From the NCBI RefSeq assembly GCF_964340395.1, contig NC_135553.1:866001-930000 (forward strand): DNA of 64,000 bases. Direction: 5' to 3'. The first letter of the stretch is position 1. Every line of letters begins with the position of its first letter. Positions 37,611 through 49,201 of this stretch are shown in pieces. A model generated the notes under the pieces. That model was not told the DNA's origin and ran no database searches. It saw nothing but the letters and a program-made list of their open reading frames with translations. The DNA is from Glandiceps talaboti (taxonomy: Eukaryota > Hemichordata > Enteropneusta > Spengelidae). Both the position numbers and the translations under genes were made by a program.

Positions 37611-40600
37611 GTTTGGCTGAGCCACCAGAAACCATCATAGATGATAAGCTTCAAACAAGAGGCAGACAAATATCCATGGGTGATCAGACATGTTTTGATA
37701 GTGATAAATCTATACAGGTAGGTTTCTCTTTCATTTATGTTACACTCTTTATGAGCATATTTTGCAATCAGTATCAACCACATACCTGTGAATACAGACT
37801 TTGGCATTCCAAATATAACAATTTTATAGCACACTTGTATTATAATGTTCACTTTTTAATGACAATTAATAGTAAAAATATAATAGTTTTAGAATGGCAA
37901 TTGTTTAATTTTAATACAGTTAACAACTCAAAAGGTTCAGAGCGTAGATGACCGAACAGCTGAAAGCCAGCTGGCAAGTGAAGGAAATGACTTGTACAGT
38001 ACCAACAGTGTGAATGATGTAAGTTATTAAAGTTTTGTATTCTCAAGTTTAATGGGGAATGGGCCACATCTGAATGCATTTTTCTTAGGAATAAGAAGTT
38101 TTGCATACTTAAATATTTACAGAAATGTTAATAAGAAGTTTTGCATACTTAAATATTTACAGAAATGTTACAATTCATCACTAATCCTTGATGAAACTCA
38201 TACACTGTCTGGTGGGTTGAATCATCCAAAATCATGATGGAAAATACTTTTGCAAAGATTCAGAAGGTACTTTCAGTCTTTTAAGATGACTCAGCCAAAC
38301 AGGCAATAAATGAAGTTTCACAGAGGCAATATAAGAAGTTTCACAGAGGACTAGTATTAATTATTCATTTTTTCATTATTATTTTTTTAGTTAAAATATT
38401 CAAAAGGTCTCTTTCATGACAATAGGCAGACTAGAATGCAATCAGATGCCACCGATGTGCCTTCAGTTACAGTTGTCATACACTGTAGATATAATAAATG
38501 TCTATAAATACTTCTGTTCCAGTTTTTTCTAGCCATTTTTTATGTATATGTTAACTTTACAGTATAGCTATTCAAGTGCAGAAGTCAAAAGTGCATTGCA
38601 ATGAACATGATTTTGGATGTTTTAAAGGCATTTAACTTTAAAAAGACAACATTCATGTTATAAAAAGTGCAGACCAGGTTGAACATTGTAACATGTGGCA
38701 GATTTAGGTTAACATTAGCAAAGGAATGACAGTTATACTATCAAATCAGTTATATAAACTTCAGGTTTCAGAATGGCTATAAAAATATACTGTCAGACTG
38801 ATATATTATCAAAACATATCCTGTCATGCAAATGTATGCAACCCAAAATTAGATAGAGATTTGGCATCAACAAGGTAATGATTTTTGAAGGACAGCCTAA
38901 TGTGAAGTACAATATTTCTCTTTAACTTTTCCTGACAGGATATGCTTTACTCTGTTGAGAATGAGACAACAATATCCTGCATTAAAAGAGAAGACCCTTC
39001 TAATGTGGTGACCCACCATTGCTTAAACAAGGACACCACAGTAAATATCAAGCACTCACTCTGCAACAATGAAGGCAGCTATGATGATGATGATGATAAT
39101 GATGATTCTGATATTATCTATGTAGGTTGTAAATACACTCAGTTGGATAGAAGTGATGCACACAGTGACCACCAGAGTCTTGACAATATTAATGAGCATA
39201 CTGATGATTTTGATAAACTTGATGATAGTGTTGAAGATCCAGATTATGAACCTTCATCCTCCTCCAGTGACAGTGATTCATTTACTGATCAGTTTCATGC
39301 AGATAACAAAACAGTGGCTTCTGATTCTACAGTATCTGTGAACAGAACTTCAAAAATCTTAGAGGTCAGAGAATATGAAATTCCTGGTCATCCCCCCCCC
39401 CCCCCAAAAAAAAGCACCTGAAAAACCAAGTTCAAAAGACAGTAAAATACCAAGTACAGGTAACCCCAAGATTAATGTCGTGCCTTCTCCTGTGGTACAA
39501 CCTGGTGGCATTAAAGAAGAGCCAGTTACAGAAAACATAGTAATTTCTCCATGTATCAAGAGAGGGGAAAGAGAACCATATACCATACCCGAATGTGAGA
39601 CTGGAATTAAGAATGATAACGAGCAAGAGGACAAAAAACGGAGCACCACTATCACTGTAAAAGAATCCAAACATAAACTGGATGGAAAGCAGGCATGGGA
39701 TCGAAAGCATTTCTGCTATTTCTGTAAGATGGAACTTGGCAATCTGTACCGTCATTTCGAACGTAAACATGGTGATGAAAAACAAGTTCAAGATGCACTG
39801 AGCTGGCCCAAAAATTCTTTAGACCGTATCAAAAAGTTTCGAAAACTTAAGAATCTAGGCAACTACCAACATAACTACAATGTACAAGAGAGTGGGGTTC
39901 GAACAATTTTACCTGTGAAACGACCAAGTGCTTCAATGGAAAGACCTCCAGGTGATTTTCTACCATGCAGTACATGCCTTGGCTATTTTTCTAGACACTT
40001 CTTATGGAGACATAAGAAGATATGTAAAGATGTATCTCAGACTGTACCTGGCAAAAGAATTTACAAAGCCCATCAGAGGTCAGCATCTCTCCTTATGCCA
40101 GTGGCACCAGCTACAAGCAACAAATTAAAGTATGAAATTCTCCCTAAAATGAAACAAGACTCCATCACCTTAAGCTGCCAGAAATGATGATTTAATTATG
40201 AAATGTGCAAATAGATACCTTGAGAAGAATACTATTAAACCAACCAATGGTACGACATCAATTGTCAGAGAAAATCCGGGGATTGGGCCGCTTACTTATC
40301 CAGATTCGGCAACTAGATGATTCCATCATAAAACTCAATGATTGTATTCATCCAGCCAAGTTTTCTACAGTTGTTAAAGCTGTCAAAAAAGTATCTGGTT
40401 ATGATCAAGAGACGTCAACCTACTCGACCCCATCACTAAGTATCAAGTTAGGTCATTCCTTAAAGACATGTGCGAAGATTGTAAAAAGTGATGGCATTCA
40501 GTCCGAAATATCTTTGGATGAAGAAAGGGGACAAAAGTTCCTGAACTTATATACCATGGACTGGGACAGCAAAGTGTCAGGACAGGCCATCCGCACTGTC

Positions 40601-41086
40601 CATGCAAGAACCTTCAATAAACCTCTCCTACTGCCACTGACAAAGGACATAATAAGTTTCAATAAGACCCTATATGAAACAGTCCAGACAAGCATGGAGA
40701 ATTTAAAGGAGAAAAAATCAATGACAGTGACAGAATCATGGTCAAATCTTTGCACGGCCATGCTGGCAAAAAACATAATTTTCAATCGGAGAAGGGAAGG
40801 GGAAGTGTCAAGAATGTTACTCTCAACATACAAGAAACACAAAAATTCAAGTCTCCAACAAGACACTGATGTTACAAATTTACTATCAGAATTTGAAAAG
40901 ACATTATGTGATAAACTAACTCGTATTGAAATACGAGGAAAGAGGGGAAGACGTGTACCAATCCTTCTGACACCTCACATGAAGAATGCCCTAGATCTTC
41001 TTTGCCAAACTAGAGCAGAGGCTGGAATCTGTGAAGACAATTCATACATGTTTGCAATACCTGCCTCACTAGAACACCAGAGGTGA
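37611..41086 (+). pseudogene. Frameshifted zinc-finger / tyrosine-recombinase-like gene
   Basis: Candidate exons with correct splice signals and phase: 37611-37717, 37920-38018 and 38939 onward. They encode an acidic N-terminus (run of Asp near 39090), then two CxxC-x9-HxxxxH type fingers (FCYFCKMELGNLYRHFERKH and LPCSTCLGYFSRHFLWRH), then an alpha-helical region ending KLTRIEIRGKRGRRVPILLT and MKNALDLLC. This resembles a large family of uncharacterised animal proteins whose C-terminus looks like a tyrosine recombinase (Crypton/DIRS-like); that link is from memory of the family. The frame breaks at least three times: at C14A8 (39392-39413), near 40165-40180 and near 40215-40250. The expected catalytic tail (R...H..GH...Y) was not found. 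Since neighbouring genes are frame-perfect, I call it a pseudogene. Confidence 0.65.
38085..38170 (+). repeat. 41-bp direct duplication in an intron
   Basis: AATAAGAAGTTTTGCATACT plus 21 bases occurs twice back to back with no mismatch, suggesting a recent slip or exchange. Confidence 0.85.
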
Positions 41087-41400
41087 GATAGATGCCTCTC
41101 GAAGCTATCCACAAAATATTTGACCCTGCATTGGACCTACTTGAATATAAGTATAATCACTTCACATGTATATCACCATATAAAAAAATAGAGCTGTTAG
41201 TCACACACAACTGATAATTGTTTCACTGTGTAACGATAAAAAAAAACACTCACACACACACTTAAGTTTTATAGTGAGACATCATTATTCATCACAGACT
41301 ATTCATGCAAAGCACAACATTCATTGTGGCTAATTTCTATGAAATCAACCCAATGTCAGTTCAATAGGTCTAGTAATTTGGGAGAAGAAGATTGAAATAC

Positions 41401-41715
41401 AACAAGCGACCTATCGATCAGAATAGCTCCGCTGTTCTTTTTAGTTTTTATTTTGGTAGCGATGTAATAAAGTGGTTAGTGGTTTTATATGATGTCTCAC
41501 TATAAAACACATTTTACACAGAAAGTTGGTAAAATATTGTGCTTTTATACCATAGTCACCATTTTATAAAACCAGCGACCTATCGGTCAGAATAGCTCCG
41601 CTGTTCTTTTTAGTTTTTATTTTGGTAGCGATGTAATAAAGTGGTTAGTGGTTTCATATGATGTTCCATTATAAAACACATTTTACACAGAAAGTTGGTA
41701 AAATATTGTACTTTT
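41401..41715 (+). repeat. Right inverted copies of the flanking repeat (tandem pair)
   Basis: Copy one at 41401-41571 and copy two at 41575-41715 both start GCGACCTATC and run through AGAATAGCTCCGCTGTTCTT. Copy one is the reverse complement partner of 36859-37086. Copy two loses its end where it joins a fragment of element B. Confidence 0.85.
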
Positions 41716-41896
41716 TGACCAAAAATGAACATTCTTACACCCAAGGTAATGGACCCACCAAATATCATGGCAATCGGTTCAGCGGTTTTTGACTTTAAGT
41801 TGTTTACACATACACACACACACACACAAAAAAAAACAGACAGACAGGCACAGGGCGATCACTATAGCACTACTGAACCTCAGTTCAGTTGTGCTA
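41716..41896 (+). mobile_element. Right-end fragment of element B
   Basis: Contains ACCCAAGGTAATGGACCCACC, a (CA)n/(CAGA) microsatellite and the terminal palindrome TAGCACTACTGAAC / GTTCAGTTGTGCTA at 41865-41896, as in the full copy at 46303-46955. Confidence 0.75.
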
Positions 41897-42115
41897 AAAT
41901 AAGACAGTCCCTCAGTCCCTCAGTCCATCTAGCTCTATAGCTCTACTAGCTCTCACTTAGCAAAGAGACTAGAATCACCTAGGTTTTCTTCTTTTTCTTT
42001 GTGGGAGTCGTTTCATGTTGTTTCCTCTTACTTGGAAGTTTAAAGCTTGCTGTTTTTCTTTTTAGTGTTTTTGGTACACCTTTTACAGGAGGTTGGTGAA
42101 TAAAATTACAAAGTT

Positions 42116-45100
42116 TCACCAGCATTGATATTGATATGTACAAATCAATGAAAAGGGGGACAGGGCTGTGCTCAAGCTCAAAACAACCACATGTGAAGGG
42201 GACAGTTCAACATGTGAAAGAGATGGCACAACATCTGATGGAGATGGTGCAACATTTCTTTTCACCAAACAGCCCTCCTTCATTTTCTTAAGGGTGTTCT
42301 TTGCAACGTGTGTACGAGTGATAACAAGCTTTTCTAAGCCCAGAAGAGAAATATGGTACACAATCTTATAGTCATCTGTTTCAAATACAGATTCATCTGC
42401 AACACTGAGAGCCTGGCCAATATTGACCTGTGAGATTTTCTTATGTTCCAACTGTGTTTTCTTGTAAGGACGACTTGATGCATTTGATTCTTTCTCGGGC
42501 AAACCACTTCTGTTCTACATAAGATAAACAAGGAAAGGAGAATGACCAGTCTGTTTGTTTCCGACTTTTTAAAGTCATTTACACACACATACACGAAAAC
42601 TCTGTTCACTAGTGCTAGGATCATTTGCATATATTTTTAAAATGTTTGTTCACTTGTCTAAAATCCCTGTTATCCTTGCAGGAAACACCACTGTTTGGAT
42701 GTCACCAAAGGGAACCGTGATAAGCTGATTGTTCGAGTGTGGTTTCCAAAATCACAGATAACTAACACACACAGATTCGCAACAGCTATTGTTCGAGGTG
42801 TTAATCTGGGGATTAACAGCTCGATCCTTGCCTCGGGTACGCTACAAGGGTCTCTTGCACTTTCAATGTTACACCGAAAGCTACCGAAGTCGCGACTCGC
42901 TCTTCGGGTACTATCGATGTTTGTTGTTTAAACAGCACCACGTCATTGCTAAGGGTCAAAGGTCCGATTGCGTTATTTTCAACAGGAAGCCGACAATTTC
43001 TGCGAAAACAGCTTGAAAATCGAGCGAGATTTAGCTGAGTTATTACCTTTTAAAACTTGCTTGTTTGGGAAGGTCAAAATTATGAATATATAATGAACAT
43101 ATTTGATTTAAAAATGCAGCAATATTGAATTTGTTACACACTGTACAACAAATTCTGATGATAGGGCAAGTTGTGTTCTATGGCTCTATAGTAAGTTACA
43201 CTCTGGGATTTTTGTCCTACCCACTGGGATTTTTGTCAGAAAAGTACATACTTTATTCAATAGTCGTAACATTTTTGAAGTTTACATGATGGTCTATGCA
43301 TTCATCACCCATGTAAAATTGAACACACAAGCTGTTAACAGGTTCCCCGATCAATTTACCAGAGCGGAGTTCCCACCGAGCCCACAGCGGTACAATACAA
43401 GTGTGGCCATGCCATAATCAAAGTGAAACTGTACAACGGAAAACATACAAAATGCTTTGAAAATTATGTTTAACCTAAGAAGGCAAGCTAGCTTCACATC
43501 ATAAAATATCCTCGATATGATTGTAATTTTTCTTGGAAAACAATGCGTCATCTTATTGTATGTTTTGCTTTCCAACATGACGGTACTGGGAGTCGATTGT
43601 TTTTATTTTGATTCATAACAACATTTACCCCTGTCGTAATCAACGTAAAAAGACACAACACTAACATTTGTTGCAACAGTGTCTACTGTGTCCTGGAAAA
43701 TTACCTGCATCATGCCAAAAACATGTTTAAATGTATATATTGTCGGATGACAACACGAGACATATATGTGTTTACATGTCAACAATATTTTATCTGAGTT
43801 GGCTTCAAGTTTGCATGAGAGTTCAAGTGTTGATATTGCAAGTCATATATTACATTTATGATTAGTAGGATATCAAACTTTCCCATTGAAATATCGCTTA
43901 GTATCATGTGGTCTGTTGATTTATGCAAGACTATGTTGAAATCGGGCAGATTCACGCGTTGGTAAGTTATTTCCATGACAATAGAGTAATGTTTACTCAA
44001 GGCTATAATTGAACAATGGGAGAAGGTTTGTTACGAATCTGTGTCAGTTATCTGTGCCAAAATTCATATTAAGTTCACCAAATTTATTATAATAAGATAA
44101 TGTACTATGAATATGCATTGACATCTGATGTTTACACATACACACACACAAACATCCACACACACACACACACACACAGCCACACTGACAGACACTTAGT
44201 GAAGCCTATTGCACTACTGAACCTTCAGTTCAATTGTGCAAAATAATTGTCTAGTAATACGACTATCAACTGAAATTAATTTGGTACTTGTATTATTAAT
44301 ACATACCTCACTTAATATGATGGGATGTTCATTTTCTTTGGGCATATATGCCAATAGAACGTTAGTGATTGATGTCACTCGTGTTCCACAGATTTCAAAC
44401 GTCCTCTTGGTTCCGGCACGTACACTGGAAAGTAATTAGAGTAAATCTTTCCTAGTGAATAACATACATTCTAGTGACAGTAACTGTTTGCAAAAGTTAT
44501 GCAAAAATGGCGATATAAATGAATCTACATGTAAATGTTTATTTATACTGAATGCAAAATTAAAGATGAAGTTTTGCCCTTCACTTATTACATGTATGTA
44601 CACATTTTGCTATCAAATTGGAGAGGGCCCATGTTTACATTCCATGGGTTTGTCTAAAACATACAAATAAATACACCACAAGAACAATGAAATGGTACCT
44701 CGACTAGTTAGCTACTAGACATGTGATGTACATGTATATACTTATAGTCAATGGTACCAATAACATAACTGGATATTACTATTATTAGACAGCTGATGGG
44801 GAAAAACTTCCACATTATTTTAAGGGGGAGGTGTCAAATTCAAAAAAGTCGATAAATTTTTCTTATACTTTGCATACCTAAGCAGTGATATCTGAATATG
44901 TAAAAAATGCAAAGAAAATACTATGTCAACCACCTTTGTTTTCAAGATAATGACCATTTCTTGTATCTACACATATTATTTTGGGTCAAAATAAGTAGAT
45001 TTACAACAATTAACTACATCACAATTTTTGACAGTTAAAGATTATCCCTGGAGCACTTAATGAACTTACATATTTTAGTGCAATGTATATTATGTCCAGA

Positions 45101-46843
45101 CATATTTGTTTGTAATTTCTATTAATTATTTCATAAAATGTTGTTTTATCCCCAGATGTAAGAAAACTGTAAAAAAAAAAAAGGATAAAAGTCCTTGATA
45201 GATTATTTTTATATGCTGTATGTGTACAATGTATTCTTCCAGCTATTTATCAATAACAAAATAATAGTGGCAGTATTTGCGCTAGCACTCGCCACAGTCG
45301 CAAAATGCGAATAAAATTCCTAATTGGCGAAAAAATATGATAACGTTGTCGCCACGGTGGCGATTGTATAATTTGCTGCTGTCAATGGAAGCAAAGACTT
45401 CTGAAACTCATACGAAATTACCTTCCGTTCACCCTAAATCTCCAAATCAAGAGTACGTACAGCGATCGAAAAAAACATCTAACACTTCACTTCACTTCCA
45501 AACACGCGTTCGTTTCGCGTTTGAATGTTGAAAAGCTTGCAAGAGTGCTGAAAGTTGCGTCGTTGAAGTAATTCAAATTTCACACCTCCTACCTTAAGTT
45601 AGATAGAACGATCCACAGTGTAGGTATGTGGTCAATCCAATGTCACACTAATATTAATATTGATGGTGTTTGGAGGCCCCCCCCCCCCTACTACTTACTA
45701 CCATAAATAAATGAGAATGACATAGTCCCTGCTATGATTGGGTTTTAAGGAACTGGCTGTTTATGTTGTCATTTTCTTCATATATCATTCACTACTCTGA
45801 TCATGCAACAACACTAAATCAAGCAGACTTAGATATGTTGTGTCTGCTCATTGGACATGGAACATGCCTACTCATGTTGTGTCGCCTCGTTGGACATGGG
45901 ACATGCCTACTCTTCAAGAAGATGTGATGGAATAAACCATTCAACAATAAAGGATGAGTCGGGTATGGGGGTGGGGGGGACCTGTTCAAGCATGTCTGAG
46001 TTATGGCTTTGGACATGAAAACTGCGCCAACAAAATCGCTGCCAGGCAGCCATATCGGATTGTATCATGGAACAAATGGATGCACATGTATGTCATAGAA
46101 CTCTGTCCTAATACCAACTTTGAATGAGATCTGTTCAAGCATGCAAGCATGTCTGAGTTATGGCTTTGGACAGGGAAAATTCGCAAACAAAATAGCTGCT
46201 GCTAGGCGGCCATATTAGATCATATCATGAAACAAATTGATGTGCACACATGTATGTATGCCATTGTTGCCCAAGTTTGCAAAAATACCGCCAATGGCGT
46301 TGTAGCACAACTGTAGTTTTTAAAAATGTTTATCCATATGCTAGTCCATGCTAACAATAGGTGTTCATTTGCTGAATGACATCTCACCAAGTTTCAGTCT
46401 CACTGACCAAGTACTTTTTGAGATATATAAGTTTTTGACCAAAAATGAACATTCTTACACCTAATTTGCATATCACTCATGGAATCATTGTATGCTTAAT
46501 ATTTCTTCGTCCATACATAGATGCTTTCCCATTAAATTTCAGCCCAATCTGCTCAGTAGTTTTGGAATTATAGATTTTTAACCAAAAAGATACATTTTTA
46601 GCCCTAATTTGCATATTACTGATGGAATCATCATGTCATGAACAAATCTTACTTTACACCCCTTTAAGAATGTTCCCACCAAATTTTTCACCAATCTGCC
46701 CAGTAGTTTCTGAGTTTAAGCTTTTTGACCAAAAATCAAATTTTTTAACCCAAATCACAAACGTGTGATGTGATCATTTTGATTTGAACAATTTCCCAAC
46801 TAGACACCCAAGGTAATGGACCCACCAAATATCTAACTTTTTG

Positions 46844-46885
<42 letters not shown>

Positions 46886-47503
46886 GACAGACAGACAGAC
46901 AGACAGACGCCGGGCGATCCCTATAGCACTACTGAACCTCAGTTCAGTTGTGCTAAAAAATCGGTCCAGGCATCTCCAAGAAACAGCTCTGGATGGATGG
47001 AACCCAATCCATAAGTCCCCGTATCGGACTTTGTCCGGCGGGGCCTAATAATAAAATCAAGTGTACCTACTCAACTCTGTAGTCTTCATTACAATCTTTC
47101 CCTTTAAGGACAATTTGCATCATGTCATATATGATGACAGCAAGAACATCCTCGGCGCTGTCATTTTTTGCACAACATTTGAACATTTTCAACAGGAGAC
47201 CCTTTATATCTTTAATAATAATGGGATTTATATCTGTTTTTGCCTTGTACTCCTTGTATAGGTAGTTCTGTGTTATTGGAACAAACACAAAACAGGTGGA
47301 TTAATATATCTTGTATAGTTTATCAATTGAAATGAAATCAAATTGAAAATAAAGATAGAAACATTCAAAACCAATAGTGTTTTTGAAGAAATGATAGCAT
47401 ACTTTCAATGGTAAATACTCGTCCATGGATGCTGACGTGAAGTTGAAGGTACGACCACAATCGTCAAACATGGTAGTCGCATATTGTAGGATTTCATCAT
47501 TTG
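42116..47503 (-). CDS. Unrecognised multi-exon gene, 3' part
   Basis: I do not recognise this protein. Four minus-strand exons fit together in frame with GT/AG sites: 47403-47503, 47071-47267, 44307-44424 and 42116-42514 (815 nt; phases 1 in, then 0, 2, 0). It reads ANDEILQYATTMFDDCG, then YLYKEYKAKTDINPIIIKDI (helical), IIYDMMQIVLKG, TKRTFEICGTRVTSI, and YKIVYHISLLGLEKLVITRT, ending in a Ser/Pro-rich tail to a stop at 42116. Mixed helix and strand, no signal peptide or membrane segment. The 5' end is not established: a possible start exon is near 47720-47780 (MNRKAEIPTISELLL), but its splice phase does not fit well. A Lys-rich reading frame at 41979-42079 (minus) could be an alternative last exon. 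The 5' exons must lie before 51857. Confidence 0.55.
42515..44306. other. Last intron of the unrecognised gene
   Basis: No supported exon on the minus strand. On the plus strand a frame at 42682-42934 follows an AG and is in phase with the zinc-finger pseudogene's last donor, but it does not look like that protein family. A truncated element B end lies at 44120-44241. Confidence 0.5.
44120..44241 (+). mobile_element. Right-end fragment of element B (diverged)
   Basis: (CA)n array followed by the terminal palindrome TTGCACTACTGAAC / GTTCAATTGTGCAA at 44209-44241. The outer T-A pairs are changed on both arms, keeping the fold. Confidence 0.65.
46303..46955 (+). mobile_element. Inverted-terminus repeat element, family B (0.65 kb)
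   Basis: Begins TAGCACAACTG and ends CAGTTGTGCTA, an 11-bp perfect inverted pair. The body has diverged ~100-bp internal repeats (ATTTGCATATCAC, CAATCTGC-CAGTAGTTT landmarks), then (CA)n(GACA)n, then a terminal hairpin at 46924-46955. No coding capacity. Fragments are at 41716-41896, 44120-44241 and probably 50690-51065. The left boundary could be 16 bases further left, where CGCCAATGGCG forms a tiny palindrome. Confidence 0.75.
46924..46955 (+). repeat. Right-terminal hairpin of element B
   Basis: TAGCACTACTGAAC pairs with GTTCAGTTGTGCTA around the loop CTCA, with a single T-T mismatch. Its outer arm is the terminal inverted repeat. Confidence 0.85.
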
Positions 47504-48023
47504 CTACAAAATATAATGGGATAATTCATTGAAGTTGGGGTTATTACTGTGAAATTTTCAAAACAAGGAAGTTTGTGGAAAATATCCCTCTCCCAAATGC
47601 TACTACATGTATTGACAAACGTGTAAATTCATAAAAAATACAGTGTATGCACATACAAAATATTCAAATAGGTAGCCCGCATGTTTGAAACGTTTACAAC
47701 CAGCTTTAAAGGTGACAAGATTCCACAGAGCAACAACTCAGAAATCGTCGGGATTTCAGCCTTTCTGTTCATTTTGCTGTCAATTTCGCCTGGTAAAAAT
47801 GTGACTTCAAGGCATATTTGTTCTAACGAGGTGGATTTTTGACTGATCTGAAGTCAAGTTGTGGCATTTTTTTTCATGATATGAAAATTATAATAGTACT
47901 CGCTTTTGGGTATGGATGTTGATCAGTCTCAACCCTTTTGAGTTATTTCCAGATGTGACTATTGCGGAGGGGGGTGTTTGTTTGTTTGTTCGTTGGTTTG
48001 TTGTCGTTTACTCATGTATGTAT

Positions 48024-48076
48024 CTACTCATGTCGGTTTATTTTGTTTGTAAACAAGTAAACCGACAAATGAGTAG
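48024..48076. repeat. Hairpin with ~17-bp arms
   Basis: CTACTCATGTCGGTTTA pairs with TAAACCGACAAATGAGTAG (two extra bases) around a 17-base loop. Confidence 0.75.
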
Positions 48077-48297
48077 AAACAACTTTACAGGAGGATGCAT
48101 AATGGTATCTCTGAAACGTATCAATAAGATGAGTTTTTTTCGTATATTTAGCATGAGATTTCAATATTTCATGACAAATGTTGCATAAATTTTATTATTT
48201 ACAGTATAAGCAGTTGCAAGTCATGGATTGAAAAAGGTAGGTTTCAGACAGTATGAAAAAATGGAGCCATCAGATAGGTGAGCCATGTATATATACG

Positions 48298-48324
48298 TAC
48301 ATACAAATACACACACACATACAT

Positions 48325-48363
<39 letters not shown>

Positions 48364-48389
48364 CATACATACATACATACATACATACA

Positions 48390-48422
<33 letters not shown>
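48298..48422 (+). repeat. (CATA)n / (CA)n microsatellite
   Basis: CATA units on both sides of a pure CA block. Overlapping ORFs on both strands are repeat translations. Confidence 0.95.
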
Positions 48423-48424
<2 letters not shown>

Positions 48425-49140
48425 TCATCCAATTTTACAAAACATAAAAGGGAAAGTAATGGAAACCATAAACTGACACACTGTGCTTGATATCATATTG
48501 TTTATTTCTGATTATTTTTGTACTTTATCAAAATACATGTATCAAAACTGGAAGTGATAGTTACTGTTAACACTCACATTTCTTATGAATCAGATGTAAA
48601 CTCACGGTATAAAACCCACAAGTTATCATACAATTGGAAAATTTATACATCATTGAAAATTTCAACTGTATCAAGGTGAAAGGAGTACAATATTTGGTAG
48701 AAAATTTTAAAATTCATAAATGCAGCAATGACAGGATTTGAAATAAAGCAGTCATATTGGTAGATATTTTTTAGGGACCAACCCGTATATTCACAAAACT
48801 AGGCCACAATATCTGATGGTTCAAGTGTCCAATCCTGTAAACTTTGTTTCTTATATCATATCAAAATCATAGTATGCATGGAATAATGAACAATCTGTGT
48901 AATATCATGACTAAAATTAGGAAGAAAAAGTTGCCATTAGCTTATCTCCAATATATATAGTATTGCTTCCAGCAAAAATCTGACCATATCATAACAACTA
49001 TATATGTGTAATATTAAAGTATATTTAACCCTTTCACCACCGATTCCACGCACAAGCACTAATAGAACAAATGATGGTATTTTTCTGTATTAATTCACAC
49101 AACATTGGTATTTTTTTTACCAAAGATGCCATAAAAGCTG

Positions 49141-49201
49141 TATTAATGTTGGGTTCTTATATAGCGCTTTCCCACACCGTGCTCAAAGCGCTTTACAATT
49201 T
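49141..49201 (-). mobile_element. L2-type retroelement 3' tail, reverse orientation
   Basis: On the minus strand it reads TTGTAAAGCGCTTTGAGCAC ... AGCGCTATATAAGAACCC, the same conserved motif as at 12121-12170. Confidence 0.65.

Larger units (their letters stand above)
45723..47047 (+). mobile_element. Second copy of element A, interrupted by element B
   Basis: Ends TAGTCCCTGC (45723-45732) and GCGGGGCCTA (47038-47047) match those of the copy at 4764-5870. It holds one and a half to two 151-bp units and a reduced GGAT-type tail instead of the ACGG array. Element B (46303-46955) splits it in the A-rich stretch just before TCGGTCCAGGCATC, which is continuous in the first copy. Confidence 0.8.
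44425..47070. other. Intron of the unrecognised gene, mostly repeat
   Basis: Left 1.3 kb is AT-rich with nothing I can support. The right half (45723-47047) is a second copy of element A into which element B has inserted. Confidence 0.6.
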
